Positions 16,151-25,091 are shown, counted from the stretch's first letter. The stretch: 45,300 bases of DNA from Streptomyces sp. HNM0574 (GCF_012726235.1 NZ_JAASAH010000026.1:1-45300); one strand, 5' to 3'. Notes: generated from the sequence alone by a model not told the origin. Numbers and translations are program-made.

Positions 16151-17212
16151 TTGCTCCCCGAACCGGCGTCCCCCGCCACGCACCCGGAAGCCCCGGAGGA
16201 CGCGGAGGCGGTGCTCGCCCGCACCGTCCCGCGGGCCCGGCAGTACATCACCGGGCTGCTCGACGGGCACCTGGCGCACCAGACGCACCTGCGGCCCGCG
16301 CTGGCCCGGCTGCTCGCCCACGGGCGGGCCGACCCGTACGAGCTGGCCCTGCCGCTGCTGGTGCACGGGGCCCTCACCGGCGACCCGGCGCCCGCGGTCC
16401 CGGTGGCCGCCGCGCACGCCCTGTGGTGGCGCGCGGCCAACACCTTCGACGACGTCGCCGACGGCGGCACCGGGGCCGAGCTGTACGGGATGCACTCCGG
16501 CGCGGCGCTGACCGCGGCCCTGGAGTGCGGGTACGCGCTGCCGCTGCGCGCCCTGGCCGGCATGCCCGCGCCGGGCCCGGTGCGCGAGGCGCTGACCCGG
16601 ACCTACCTCGACGGCTGGACCGCCGCCAGCAACGGCCAGCTCGGCGACCTCCAGCACCGGCCCGGCGAGGCCACCCCGCAGCAGGTGCTGGACGTCTACC
16701 GGGACAAGAGCGGCGCGATCTACGAGATGGCCTGCACCATGGCGGCCCAGCTCGCGACGGGCTGCGCGGCCTCGCCCGCCCCGGAGGCCGGCGAGGACGG
16801 CCGGCGGGTCGCGGGCTGGCGGCGGTTCGGGCAGGTGCTGGGGATGCTGGCCCAGTTCCGGAACGACGAGGACGACCTGCACGGCGGGCCCGGCGAGGAC
16901 CTGACCAACCAGACGCCCACCTACCTGCTCGTCCACCTGCTGCACTCGGTACCGGAGCAGCGCCGGGAGCAGGCGCTCGGCCTGCTGCGGGAGGCCCGTT
17001 CCTCGGAGCCCGAGCGGGCGCGGCTGCGCGCGATGATGACCGACCCCGAGGTGCTGCGCCCGTACCACGCCCGGCTGACCGCGCTGCGCGACGAGGCCGA
17101 GGACCTGCTCGGCACCCTCGCCCCCGGCTCCCCCTTCGCCGCGGCCCTCCGCACCCGCGTGCACCACGAGACCCGCTTCCTGCGCCGCACCCGGGAGCCG
17201 GAGCCCGGCTGA
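16151..17212 (+). CDS. Polyprenyl diphosphate synthase family protein
   Basis: A 353-aa all-alpha isoprenyl diphosphate synthase-type protein. The first Asp-rich motif is DDVAD (100-104, in AANTFDDVADGG), the second NDEDD (238-242, in AQFRNDEDDLHGG). YRDKSGAIYEMAC supplies the Lys-Ser-Gly segment that replaces the usual KTG. These motifs would bind diphosphates through magnesium. The altered second motif suggests a divergent branch (ComQ-like or terpenoid-specific) rather than housekeeping octaprenyl synthase. TTG start, with GGAGG 5 nt upstream. No terpene cyclase or prenyl acceptor gene is adjacent. Confidence 0.85.
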   Translation: MLPEPASPATHPEAPEDAEAVLARTVPRARQYITGLLDGHLAHQTHLRPALARLLAHGRADPYELALPLLVHGALTGDPAPAVPVAAAHALWWRAANTFDDVADGGTGAELYGMHSGAALTAALECGYALPLRALAGMPAPGPVREALTRTYLDGWTAASNGQLGDLQHRPGEATPQQVLDVYRDKSGAIYEMACTMAAQLATGCAASPAPEAGEDGRRVAGWRRFGQVLGMLAQFRNDEDDLHGGPGEDLTNQTPTYLLVHLLHSVPEQRREQALGLLREARSSEPERARLRAMMTDPEVLRPYHARLTALRDEAEDLLGTLAPGSPFAAALRTRVHHETRFLRRTREPEPG

Positions 17213-17306
17213 TCCGGTGGACGTGATCCGCGCGAGGGCGCAGAGTGAGGGCCGGACCGGGCAACTGTCCGGTCCGGCCCCTCACTTCTCCCGGACGGTG
17301 CCCGCC

Positions 17307-17657
17307 ATGTTCGTCGCCTACGTCGTCGTCACCGTCCTCACGGTGCTGGCCAACGCCGGGATCGCCGCCGCCGACTTCGCACGGGCCCGTCCGGTCCTCG
17401 CCAACGCGGCCGCCGTGCACGTGCCCGGCTCCTGGCTCCCGGTGCTCGGGGCTCTGAAGGCCGCCGGGGCCGCCGGGCTGCTGGTCGGCCTCGCGGGCGT
17501 CCGCCCCCTGGGCATCGCGGCCGCCACCGGACTGGTCCTCTTCTTCACCGGTGCCGTGGCCGCCCACCTCCGCGCCCGCGTCCTGCACAACCTCGCCTTC
17601 CCCGCCGCCTACCTCGCCCTGGCCACCGCCTCGCTCGCACTCGCCCTGGCGGTGTGA
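17307..17657 (+). CDS. DoxX-like small membrane protein
   Basis: About 116 aa with four hydrophobic helices starting MFVAYVVVTVLTVLANAGIA. GSWLPVLGALKAAGAAGLLVGL in the middle is the usual pattern of DoxX-like family proteins. The in-frame extension upstream to 17217 lacks a ribosome site and is hydrophilic, so ATG 17307 (or GTG 17298) is preferred. Role unknown; DoxX proteins are linked to quinone or thiol redox functions in some species. Confidence 0.75.
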   Translation: MFVAYVVVTVLTVLANAGIAAADFARARPVLANAAAVHVPGSWLPVLGALKAAGAAGLLVGLAGVRPLGIAAATGLVLFFTGAVAAHLRARVLHNLAFPAAYLALATASLALALAV

Positions 17658-17759
17658 GGGCGGCGCCCGCGCTCAGCCCCCTGCCAGCCACAGCGCCAAG
17701 GACGCGTCCCCCGCTGCTCGGCCCTCTTGAGCACCACGTCCACGCCCGCCGGGACCGCC

Positions 17760-19067
17760 TCAGCCCCGGGCGCGGAGGACCGAGGTGAGGGCGTCCTCCA
17801 GGATGTCGATGCCGGTGTGGAGTTCGGTGTCGGTGGTGGTGAGGGGCGGGGCGATGCGGAAGATGCCGCCCATGCCGGGGAGCTGGACGATGTTGAGGTG
17901 CAGGCCGCGGTCCAGGCAGGCGGCGGTGACGGCCTGGCCGAGGGCGTCGGCGGGGGTCCTGCTCTGCTTGTCGGTGACGAGTTCGATGCCCTGGAGCAGG
18001 CCGCGGCCGCGTACGTCGCCGACGACCTCGTAGGTGTCGCGCATGGCCACCAGCCGTTCGGTGAGCTGCTCGCCGAGCTTCGCGGAGCGGGCGACGAGGC
18101 CGTCGCGTTCGATGACGTCGAGCACGGTGAGCGCGACGGTCGCGGCGAGCGGGTCGGAGACGTGGGTGGTGAAGAAGAGGAACCCGCGGTCGCGGCAGAC
18201 CTGTTCGATCTCGTCGCCGGTCACCACGGCCGCGACGGGCAGGCCGGCGCCGAGCGTCTTGGAGAGGGTCAGGATGTCGGGGGCGACGCCGTCCCGCTCG
18301 AAGGCGTACATGTGACCGGTGCGGCCGAGGCCGGTCTGCGCCTCGTCGAGGATCAGGAGCATGCCGCGCTCGGCGCACATCTCCTTGAGGCGGGCGAGGT
18401 AGCCGACGGGGAGGTCGACGATGCCGCCGGAGGAGAGGATCGGCTCGACCACGCAGGCGGCGAGCGAGCCGGTCGACTGGGCGTCGACGGAGGCGAAGCC
18501 GTAGGCGAGTTCGGCCTCCCAGTCGTAGGAGCCGTCGGCCCGGCGGAACGGGGAGCGGTAGGCGTTGGGGGTCGGCAGGGTGAGGTTGCCGGGCAGGACG
18601 GGGCCGTAGCCGCGGCGTCCGGCGGAGAAGGTCGCGGCGGCGGCGCCGGAGGTCATGCCGTGCCAGGACCGGTCGAAGGAGACGATCTCGTACTTGCCGG
18701 TGTACAGCTTGGCCATCTTCAGGGCGGCCTCGTTGGACTCGGCCCCGGTGGTGAGCAGCAGAGTCTTGCTCAGGTTGTCGGGGAGCGTCGCCGAGAGCCG
18801 CTTGGCGAGGTCGACGACGGGACGGCTGAGCATCCCGCTGAAGAGGTGGTCGAGTTCGGCGACGGAGCGGGAGACGGCGCGGACGATGTCCGGGTGCGAG
18901 TGGCCGAGGACGGCGCTCATCTGGCCGGAGGTGAAGTCGAGGACGGCCGAGCCGTCGCTGTCGTAGACGTAGGCACCGGCGGCGCTCTCGATGACGCGCG
19001 GCGTGAAGCTCGCGCCGTACCGGACGACGTGCCGTTCGACGTCGTCCCAGAAGGTGTCCGCACTCAT
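17760..19067 (-). CDS. dgdA: 2,2-Dialkylglycine decarboxylase (class III aminotransferase)
   Basis: A 435-aa PLP enzyme that decarboxylates 2,2-dialkylglycines such as 2-aminoisobutyrate to a ketone and then transaminates pyruvate to alanine. It matches the Burkholderia enzyme over its whole length: FTSGQMSAVLGH (Gln49), LDHLFSGMLSRPVVDLA, TTGAESNEAA, SWHGMTSGAAAATFSAG, LLILDEAQTGLGRTG (Asp241), LSKTLGAGLP (PLP Lys270), THVSDPLAA and NIVQLPGMGGIFRIAPPLT. The active-site Gln and Trp that separate this enzyme from ordinary aminotransferases are present. ATG start with ACGGAG 6 nt upstream. It diverges from a GntR regulator across a perfect operator. Confidence 0.92.
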   Translation of the reverse strand: MSADTFWDDVERHVVRYGASFTPRVIESAAGAYVYDSDGSAVLDFTSGQMSAVLGHSHPDIVRAVSRSVAELDHLFSGMLSRPVVDLAKRLSATLPDNLSKTLLLTTGAESNEAALKMAKLYTGKYEIVSFDRSWHGMTSGAAAATFSAGRRGYGPVLPGNLTLPTPNAYRSPFRRADGSYDWEAELAYGFASVDAQSTGSLAACVVEPILSSGGIVDLPVGYLARLKEMCAERGMLLILDEAQTGLGRTGHMYAFERDGVAPDILTLSKTLGAGLPVAAVVTGDEIEQVCRDRGFLFFTTHVSDPLAATVALTVLDVIERDGLVARSAKLGEQLTERLVAMRDTYEVVGDVRGRGLLQGIELVTDKQSRTPADALGQAVTAACLDRGLHLNIVQLPGMGGIFRIAPPLTTTDTELHTGIDILEDALTSVLRARG

Positions 19068-19128
19068 GGGTTCTCCGTAAGTCGTGGCGCCCGCGGCCGG
19101 CTTCCGGTGCCGGCGGGACCGCCGCCCG

Positions 19129-19162
19129 CTGCTTATGGCATAGGAGGGTATGCCATAAGCAG
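19129..19162. promoter_or_regulatory. GntR operator between dgdA and its regulator
   Basis: CTGCTTATGGCATA (19129-19142) and TATGCCATAAGCAG (19149-19162) form perfect 14-bp inverted arms around a 6-bp spacer. A third, imperfect half-site TTATGGCTTAG lies at 19207-19217, closer to the regulator start. The sequence is AT-rich against the surrounding GC and lies between the divergent starts, so it most likely binds the GntR protein at 19262. Confidence 0.8.
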
Positions 19163-19261
19163 TACCGGGAAAACCCGGCACCGGGGCACGGGACCGGGGA
19201 TACGGGTTATGGCTTAGTCGTCTACGCTGACGGCTAGGACACAGCGGCGAAGCGGGGGGCC

Positions 19262-20209
19262 ATGGTCACCGACATCAGCGTCAGCCAGCACTCGGACATC
19301 CCCATCTACCGGCAGATCGTCACGCAGCTGACGCTCATGATCGAGATGGGGCACCTGCGCGACGGCGAGCGGCTGCCGGGCTCCCGGCTGCTCGCCGACA
19401 ACCTGGGCATCAACCGCAACACCGTGGCGCACGCCTACAGCGAGCTGCGGCAGCGGGGCCTGGTGGAGGCGCGGGGCCGCAACGGGATGGTGGTGACCGG
19501 CGGCGAGCGGGCACGCTCGGCCTCGGCGGTGCGCGACCGGGCCCGCGAGGTCCTGGGCTCGGCCACCCGCGAGTGCCTGGACCTCGGGCTGGCCCCGGCC
19601 GAGATCCAGGAGCTCGTCACCCGGTTCGTGGCCGGCGAGGGGGACGGCTCGCCCGAGGTCTCCTTCGTCGAGTGCAACGCCGACCGGGCCGCGTACTTCG
19701 CCGCCGAACTCTCGCGGCACGTCGGCATCCGCGTCAGGCCGCTCGTCCTGGGCGAGTTCGACCCGGCGGAGGAGCGGCCCGATCTGGTGCTGACGACGTT
19801 CTTCCACCTCGCCGAGGTGCGGGGGCTGCTGCGGCGCCCGGCGACGGACGTGATCGCGATCGTGGTCGCGCCGCACGTGCAGACGCTGCTCCAGATCGCG
19901 CAGGTGCCGAAGAACCGCACGGTCGGCCTGTGGTACTCCACCGAGGACCAGGCCGCGAGCATCCGCGACTCCCTCACCCAGGCCGGCGTGACCACCACCG
20001 AGGTGCTGACCGGCACGGCCGACGAGGACCTCCGAGGTGTCGACCTCGTGGTGGTGCCGAGCGAGATGCCGGGGCTGCGGGAGCGGCTGGAGGGGCGCGT
20101 CCGCGTGATCGAGTTCGGCAACGTGCTGGACGCCGCCTCGATCCGCATGGTCAGCGACGTCGTACGGGATCTCCGGGTGAGCGCGCCCCGGCGGGCCCGT
20201 ACGCCCTGA
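19262..20209 (+). CDS. GntR-family transcriptional regulator
   Basis: A 315-aa regulator with a winged-helix domain at about 8-78 (PIYRQIVTQLTLMIEMGHLRDGERLPGSR, then LADNLGINRNTVAHAYSELRQRGLVEARG, the recognition-helix region). The C-terminal part (about 85-305) is an effector domain without the PLP-binding Lys of MocR proteins, and contains repeated VVVPSEMP-like strands. It resembles the YhcF-like branch with an extended C-terminus. It is divergent from dgdA and probably controls it in response to the substrate or PLP state. Confidence 0.85.
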   Translation: MVTDISVSQHSDIPIYRQIVTQLTLMIEMGHLRDGERLPGSRLLADNLGINRNTVAHAYSELRQRGLVEARGRNGMVVTGGERARSASAVRDRAREVLGSATRECLDLGLAPAEIQELVTRFVAGEGDGSPEVSFVECNADRAAYFAAELSRHVGIRVRPLVLGEFDPAEERPDLVLTTFFHLAEVRGLLRRPATDVIAIVVAPHVQTLLQIAQVPKNRTVGLWYSTEDQAASIRDSLTQAGVTTTEVLTGTADEDLRGVDLVVVPSEMPGLRERLEGRVRVIEFGNVLDAASIRMVSDVVRDLRVSAPRRARTP

Positions 20210-20253
20210 CCCGGCTTTCGGGCCGGGCGGTCCCGGCCCACCATGGGAGGCGG

Positions 20254-20298
20254 CCCGTGAGCCCGGCGGGGCGCCCCCGACGCCCCGCCGCTCACGGG
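20254..20298 (+). terminator. Hairpin terminator after gntR
   Basis: CCCGTGAGC...GGCGGGGCG (20254-20273) pairs with CGCCCCGCCGCTCACGGG (20281-20298), with a 2-nt bulge and a 7-nt loop. It lies 45 nt after the gntR stop, and there is no T run, as is usual in Streptomyces. Confidence 0.7.
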
Positions 20299-20329
20299 AG
20301 CACGTACGCCGACGACGGAGGGCCGCACC

Positions 20330-20782
20330 GTGCACCCAGAAGACCTCCCGGCTCCCGACACCGGGATGCTGGTCACGCACTTCCTGACGGTGGCGGACGT
20401 CGCCCGGTCCCGCGCCTTCTACAGCGAAGTGCTCGGCGGCGAGGTGGTGCTCGCCGAGAACCCGTGCATCGTCCGGCTGGCGAACAGCTGGATCATCATG
20501 AACCCCGGCGGCGGACCGACCCCCGACAAGCCCGACGTCACCCTGCGGCCGCCCGAGGACCCGGGGACGGCGACGAGTTTCCTCAACCTCCGGGTGGCCG
20601 ACATCGCGCGGGTCCACGAGCAATGGAGCGCGCTGGGCGCGGAGTTCCTCACCCCGCCGATCGACCGCAAGGCCGAGATCCGCTGCTATCTCCGCGACCC
20701 GGACGGCTACCTGATCGAGGTCGGCCAGGCCACCGGCATGCTGCACGGCCACCTCGCCGACCCGCCCGCCGGGTCCGGCTGA
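20330..20782 (+). CDS. VOC (glyoxalase/bleomycin resistance) family protein
   Basis: 150 aa with the paired beta-alpha-beta-beta-beta units of the vicinal oxygen chelate fold: THFLTVADVARSRAFYSEVLGGE (about 16-38) and the C-terminal YLRDPDGYLIEVGQATG with the metal Glu. The second half FLNLRVADIARVHEQWSALGAEFLT is typical. GTG start, with GGAGG 8 nt upstream. Substrate unknown; it has its own transcript after the gntR terminator. Confidence 0.83.
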   Translation: MHPEDLPAPDTGMLVTHFLTVADVARSRAFYSEVLGGEVVLAENPCIVRLANSWIIMNPGGGPTPDKPDVTLRPPEDPGTATSFLNLRVADIARVHEQWSALGAEFLTPPIDRKAEIRCYLRDPDGYLIEVGQATGMLHGHLADPPAGSG

Positions 20783-20849
20783 GCACCACCCCGTCGGCGG
20801 GACTCACCGTCGGTGGAGGGCCGCGGCTGGGAGGCGTGGGTCCGGCATC

Positions 20850-22145
20850 ATGCTGCGCATGAGCCACCCCGATCACCCGGGCGGCGCCGGCAGGCGCACG
20901 CTCGCGCACCGCCTGGTGCCCATGACCGGCCGCGACCCCGAGGAGCCCGGACGTGCCGCCACCCCGCTGGAGCTGCTGTTCGACCTGACCTTCGTGGTGG
21001 CCGTCGGCACCGCCGCCACGTACTTCGCCGAGATGCTCGCCGAGGGGCATCCGGGGCACGCGGTCGCCGCGTTCGCGCTGGCGATGTTCGCGATCAGCGT
21101 CGCCTGGATCAGCGTGAGCTGGTTCGCCTCGGCCTTCGGCACGGACGACTGGCTGTACCGGGCGATGATGATGCTGACGATGATCGGCGTCGTGGTGTTC
21201 GCGCTCGGGCTCCCGGCGATGTTCCACTCCGTCGAGGAGGCCGATCACCTCGAACTGCGGATGATGGTCGTCGGGTACGTGGTGATGCGTGTCGCGATGG
21301 TGCTCCAGTGGTGGCGCGCGGCACGGGCCGCGCACCCGTACCGGGCCGTGGGGCTGGCGAACATCCGCTGGACGGCGCTCGTCCAGGTCGGGTGGGTGGT
21401 GATCGGCTTCGTGCACCTGCCGCTGGCCGTCGTGATCGTCGGTGTGGTCGTGCTCGGGGCACTGGAGCTGCTGGTCCCGGTCCTCACCCAGGGCGGCGCG
21501 GGCGGCACGCCCTGGCATCCGCACCATGTCGCGGAGCGGTACAGCCTGTTCGCGATCATCACCCTCGGGGAGGGCGTGGTCGGCACCGTCGCCTCCTCGG
21601 GCGATCTGCTCGGCGGCGCCGACGGGACGCGGTGGAGCGGGACGGCGGTCGCCGTCGTCGTCGCCGGTGTGGGACTGACCTTCGGCATGTGGTGGGTGTA
21701 CTTCGCGACGCCCTTCGGCGACATCCTGGCGTACCGGCGCCGCCGGGGCTACCTGTTCGGGTACGGGCACATCCCGCTGTTCATGGGCATCGCGGGCGCG
21801 GGCGCGGGGCTGCACGTGGCGGGTCTGCGGCTGGAGCACCACTCCGAACTCGGCGACATCGCCGTCACGTTCACCCTGGCCGTGCCCGTCGGCCTGTTCC
21901 TGCTGATGGTCTACCTGCTGCACACCCTGCTGCTGTCCGCGCCCGACCCGTTCCACCTGCTGCTGATCTCGCTGACCCTGCTGGTGCTGGCCGCCGCCGT
22001 GCTGCTGGCCGCGGCGGGCGTGGCGCTCGCGGTGTGCCTGCTGGTGGTGATGCTGGCCCCGTTCGTCACCGTCGTCGGGTACGAGACGGTCGGCCACCGC
22101 CACCAGCGGCGCATGCTGGACGAGCTCCGGGCGCGGACGGTCTGA
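20850..22145 (+). CDS. LtrA-family membrane protein
   Basis: A 431-aa multispanning protein of the low-temperature-requirement A family, with roughly 11-12 helices. The family marks are ATPLELLFDLTFVVAVG near residue 37, HHVAERYSLFAIITLGEGVVG in the middle, and GYLFGYGHIPLFMGIAGAGAG. Molecular function is unknown in the family. ATG at 20850 is the first start; a second lies at 20859. Confidence 0.86.
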   Translation: MLRMSHPDHPGGAGRRTLAHRLVPMTGRDPEEPGRAATPLELLFDLTFVVAVGTAATYFAEMLAEGHPGHAVAAFALAMFAISVAWISVSWFASAFGTDDWLYRAMMMLTMIGVVVFALGLPAMFHSVEEADHLELRMMVVGYVVMRVAMVLQWWRAARAAHPYRAVGLANIRWTALVQVGWVVIGFVHLPLAVVIVGVVVLGALELLVPVLTQGGAGGTPWHPHHVAERYSLFAIITLGEGVVGTVASSGDLLGGADGTRWSGTAVAVVVAGVGLTFGMWWVYFATPFGDILAYRRRRGYLFGYGHIPLFMGIAGAGAGLHVAGLRLEHHSELGDIAVTFTLAVPVGLFLLMVYLLHTLLLSAPDPFHLLLISLTLLVLAAAVLLAAAGVALAVCLLVVMLAPFVTVVGYETVGHRHQRRMLDELRARTV

Positions 22146-22218
22146 GACCCCGTCAAGGTCCGTGCCCCGCCCGGGAATCCGCTCGCGCGGCCGCCGCGTC
22201 CCGGGCTAGGTTGCCGCG

Positions 22219-22779
22219 ATGAGCGAGCTGACGACAAGGCGACTCAGGCTCCGCGCGTGGCGGGAGGACGACCTCGACGAGTGGGCGGAGATGAACGCCG
22301 ATCCGCAGGTGCGGGAGCACTTCCCCGGGGTGCTGGACCGGGAGGCGAGCGCGGAGTCCCTCGCCCGCTTCCAGCGGGACCTGGAGGCGCGTGGCTGGGG
22401 CTGGTGGGCGCTGGAGGTCCGCGCCACCGGCGAGTTCCTCGGCATGACGGGCCTCGACCCGGTCGAGGACGGACTGGCGTTCACGGGCGTCGAGGCGGGC
22501 TGGCGGCTGAAGCGCGCGGCCTGGGGGCACGGGTACGCGACCGAGGCGGCCGGGGCCGCGCTGGACTTCGGCTTCACCGCCCTGGCGCTGCCGGAGATCC
22601 TCGCCGTCACCACGGCCGGCAACCTCCGTTCGCAGGCCGTGATGCGCCGCCTCGGCATGCGCCACGACCCCGCGCGCGACTTCACCGACCCGGCCGTCCC
22701 TCCCGGCCCCCTCTCCCGGAACGTGGTGTACGGCCTGCCGCGCGACGAGCGCCGGTGCGGTCCGGTTCCGCGCGCGTAG
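22219..22779 (+). CDS. GNAT N-acetyltransferase, RimJ/RimL type
   Basis: A 186-aa acetyltransferase that uses acetyl-CoA. TTRRLRLRAWREDDLDEWAEMNADPQV is the usual RimJ-like start, and RAAWGHGYATEAAGAALDFGF (about 96-115) holds the pyrophosphate-binding loop. AVTTAGNLRSQAVMRRLGMRHD follows. A TAGGTT hexamer at 22206-22211 sits 7 bp before the ATG, so the transcript may be leaderless. Substrate unknown. Confidence 0.85.
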   Translation: MSELTTRRLRLRAWREDDLDEWAEMNADPQVREHFPGVLDREASAESLARFQRDLEARGWGWWALEVRATGEFLGMTGLDPVEDGLAFTGVEAGWRLKRAAWGHGYATEAAGAALDFGFTALALPEILAVTTAGNLRSQAVMRRLGMRHDPARDFTDPAVPPGPLSRNVVYGLPRDERRCGPVPRA

Positions 22780-22883
22780 GCCCGCGGTCGGCCGTGGCGC
22801 CCCGGCAGCCCGGCCGGACGGTGGAGTTGCGGGGCCGTCCCGGTCAACACCGCGCGGGCGCCCATGTGTTCGGCCGCCGCGGG

Positions 22884-22914
22884 CCCGGCACCGTACGGGG
22901 CGCCCGGTGCCGGG
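22884..22914. terminator. Bidirectional hairpin between convergent genes
   Basis: CCCGGCACCG (22884-22893) pairs with CGGTGCCGGG (22905-22914) around an 11-nt loop, in the 184-bp gap between the GNAT gene and the converging DAHP synthase gene. A 10-bp perfect GC stem suits termination in both directions. Nothing else stands out in the gap. Confidence 0.65.
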
Positions 22915-22963
22915 GGACGGGATGCGCGGCGGAGGCGCCGTCACGGGCCGGGCGGGCCCGCGG

Positions 22964-24151
22964 TCACCACGCCTCGAGCAGGAGCGCCGCCTGTTCGGGG
23001 CTGAGCCGGGGGTCGCAGAGGGTGGTGTTGCGGACGGTCAGGTCCCGTTCGGCCACGGGGCCGCCGACGCACTCGGTGACCTCGTCGGCGGCGACCTCCA
23101 GGTGCAGGCCGCCGGGGTGCTGCTGCCGCTCCTCCAGGACCCGGCGGGCCGCGTTCACCTCGGCCGTGATGTCGGTGAGGTGCCGGGTCTTGAGGCCGCG
23201 CCGGGTGCGCACGGTGTTGCCGTGCATCGGGTCCAGCAGCCAGACGGGCCGGTGCCCGGACGCGGCCACCGCCCGTACGAGGTCCGGGAGTCGGTCGGCG
23301 ACCCGGTCGTGTCCCATGCGGGCGATGAGGACGAGCCTGCCCGCGCGGCGTTCCGGGTCGAGCAGCCGGCACAGCCGGACCACGCCGGCGGGCGAGGCGC
23401 CGGGCCCGATCTTGCAGCCGACGGGGTTGGCCACGCCGGACAGCATCCGGACGTGCGCGCCGTTCTCCTGGCGGGTGCGTTCGCCGATCCACGGCAGGTG
23501 GGTGGAGCCGAGGAAGGCCGCTCCGGTGCGCTCGTCGGTGCGGACCAGCGGGGCCTCGTAGTCCAGGACCAGGGCCTCGTGGCTGGTCCACGGGCCGGTG
23601 CCGAGCCCGGCCCGGCGGCGCTCCACCTCGGCGGTGACGGCGGCGGCCGACCGGTGGGCGAGCAGCAGCCGGTGCGGGTCGGGGCGCCGGGCCTGCGCGG
23701 TGGGTTCCTCCCCGTTGACGAGGTGCCCCCGGAACACCGGGAGTTCCCGGCCCTCGTGCGTCTCGGTGTCGTTGGAGCGCGGTTTGCCGAACTGGCCGCC
23801 GATGCGGCCGACTTGGAGCACCTCCGTACCGGTGCGGATGATCATCAGGTCGGCGAGCTGTTCCAGGGTGTCCAGCTTGGCCCGGACGTGCGCGGGCTGG
23901 CACTCGTGCAGGCTCTCGGCGCAGTCCCCGGCCTGGAAGACGTGTGCCTCGCCCGCGGCGACGCGGGCCAGCTTCGCGGTCAGGTCGGTGAGCTGTCCGG
24001 GGTCGACCAGCGCGGCGGAGCGGCGGAGTTCGGCGCGGCAGAACGGCAGGTCCGGGTGGCCGGACCAGTCGGGCTGCTGGGCTGCGACGGCGTCGTGGCC
24101 CGGGGCGAGTGCGAGGGACGGGTCCGCGGAGCGGACGGTGGTGGCATCCAT
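22964..24151 (-). CDS. Class II 3-deoxy-7-phosphoheptulonate (DAHP) synthase, short form
   Basis: A 395-aa enzyme joining phosphoenolpyruvate and erythrose 4-phosphate, the first step of the shikimate pathway. Class II marks: FQAGDCAES (about 72-80), GRIGGQFGKPRSND, HRSAAAV, GSTHLPWIGERTR, NPVGCKIGP, RMGHDR and DPMHGNT. Primary-metabolism class II enzymes have about 450-470 residues with N-terminal and internal regulatory elements. This one is PhzC-sized, as in secondary-metabolite clusters, so it may be insensitive to aromatic amino acids. The start overlaps the preceding gene's stop by one base (TGATG). It ends an operon that also encodes ring cleavage. Confidence 0.9.
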   Translation of the reverse strand: MDATTVRSADPSLALAPGHDAVAAQQPDWSGHPDLPFCRAELRRSAALVDPGQLTDLTAKLARVAAGEAHVFQAGDCAESLHECQPAHVRAKLDTLEQLADLMIIRTGTEVLQVGRIGGQFGKPRSNDTETHEGRELPVFRGHLVNGEEPTAQARRPDPHRLLLAHRSAAAVTAEVERRRAGLGTGPWTSHEALVLDYEAPLVRTDERTGAAFLGSTHLPWIGERTRQENGAHVRMLSGVANPVGCKIGPGASPAGVVRLCRLLDPERRAGRLVLIARMGHDRVADRLPDLVRAVAASGHRPVWLLDPMHGNTVRTRRGLKTRHLTDITAEVNAARRVLEERQQHPGGLHLEVAADEVTECVGGPVAERDLTVRNTTLCDPRLSPEQAALLLEAW

Positions 24152-25029
24152 CAGATCCAGTCGCTTTCCGTGAGGACGCCCTGCGCCGCCGAACGGGCCA
24201 GGGCGGCGGTGGTGTGGGGCGGCAGGGCGTCGAGCGCGTCGGACATGACCTCGACGCTGACCCCGGTGACCCGGGGGCAGCCGCCGAGGGCCCGGAGCAG
24301 GCCGCTGATGTCGGCGGCTCCCCTGCCGGGCAGCAGCCGCAGGTGCCTGGCCTCGTGCCGCAGGTCCTGGTGCGGGGCGGCGGGGGCGTCGCAGATCTGC
24401 ACCGAGAGGACCCGCTCGGGCGGCAGCGCGGCCAGGTCCGCCGGGCGCACGCCGGTGCGGTGGCAGTGCCAGGTGTCCACCAGCAGGCCGCCGTTGGGGC
24501 TTCCGGCCTCCTCGACGATGCGGTTCGCCTGCGCGAGCGAGGTGACGGCGCCGTACGGCATGAACTCCAGGGGCACCAGGAGACCGTCCCGTTCGGCGCG
24601 GGCGCAGAGCCGGGCGTACTCACGGACGAGGTCGGTCTCGGCGGTGCCGTCGGGCAGACCGGCGTTGACCCGTTCCGCGCCGAAGAGGCGGGCGATGCGG
24701 AAGGCGTCGTCCTCCTCGGCGACGGACTCGGCGGTGGGCCGGGTCCACCAGGAGCGGAGCAGTTCCACCTCGGTGACGCGGAGTCCGTGCCGCTCCAGGA
24801 GGTCCTGCATGTCCCGGTCCGACCAGCCCTGGCGCCTGGCCTCCCGGTAGTCGCCGATCCGCAGGCCGATGCCGTCGAAGCCGGCGCTCGCCGCCGCGCC
24901 GGCCCGGGCGGCGAAGCCGGCGGTGCGCAGGGTCATGGCGCTCAGTCCGGTCAGGTTCCCGGCCCGGCGCGGCAGGCCCGTGAGGGCACCTCCCGCGGGG
25001 GTGGGCACAGGGTCACATGCGCGTTCCAC
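24151..25029 (-). CDS. Sugar phosphate isomerase/epimerase-like TIM-barrel protein
   Basis: A 292-aa xylose isomerase-like TIM barrel. Visible parts are AAASAGFDGIGLRIGDYREAR (strand 1), LEFMPYG (metal Glu), GGLLVDTWHCHRTG (Asp/His pair), VLSVQICDAP and a late SVEVMSD (Glu). These positions normally bind one divalent metal. The superfamily includes sugar epimerases, inosose dehydratases and 3-dehydroshikimate dehydratases (AsbF/QuiC). The TGATG coupling to a DAHP synthase makes the last attractive, but I cannot prove it. The start is GTG 25029, since GAAGGAG lies 9 nt upstream. Confidence 0.78.
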   Translation of the reverse strand: MERACDPVPTPAGGALTGLPRRAGNLTGLSAMTLRTAGFAARAGAAASAGFDGIGLRIGDYREARRQGWSDRDMQDLLERHGLRVTEVELLRSWWTRPTAESVAEEDDAFRIARLFGAERVNAGLPDGTAETDLVREYARLCARAERDGLLVPLEFMPYGAVTSLAQANRIVEEAGSPNGGLLVDTWHCHRTGVRPADLAALPPERVLSVQICDAPAAPHQDLRHEARHLRLLPGRGAADISGLLRALGGCPRVTGVSVEVMSDALDALPPHTTAALARSAAQGVLTESDWI

Positions 25030-25091
25030 GGTGACGTACTCCTTCGGTCGGTGTGCGAGGACGTGTCGACGGGAGGTACCGGCGGGGATGC

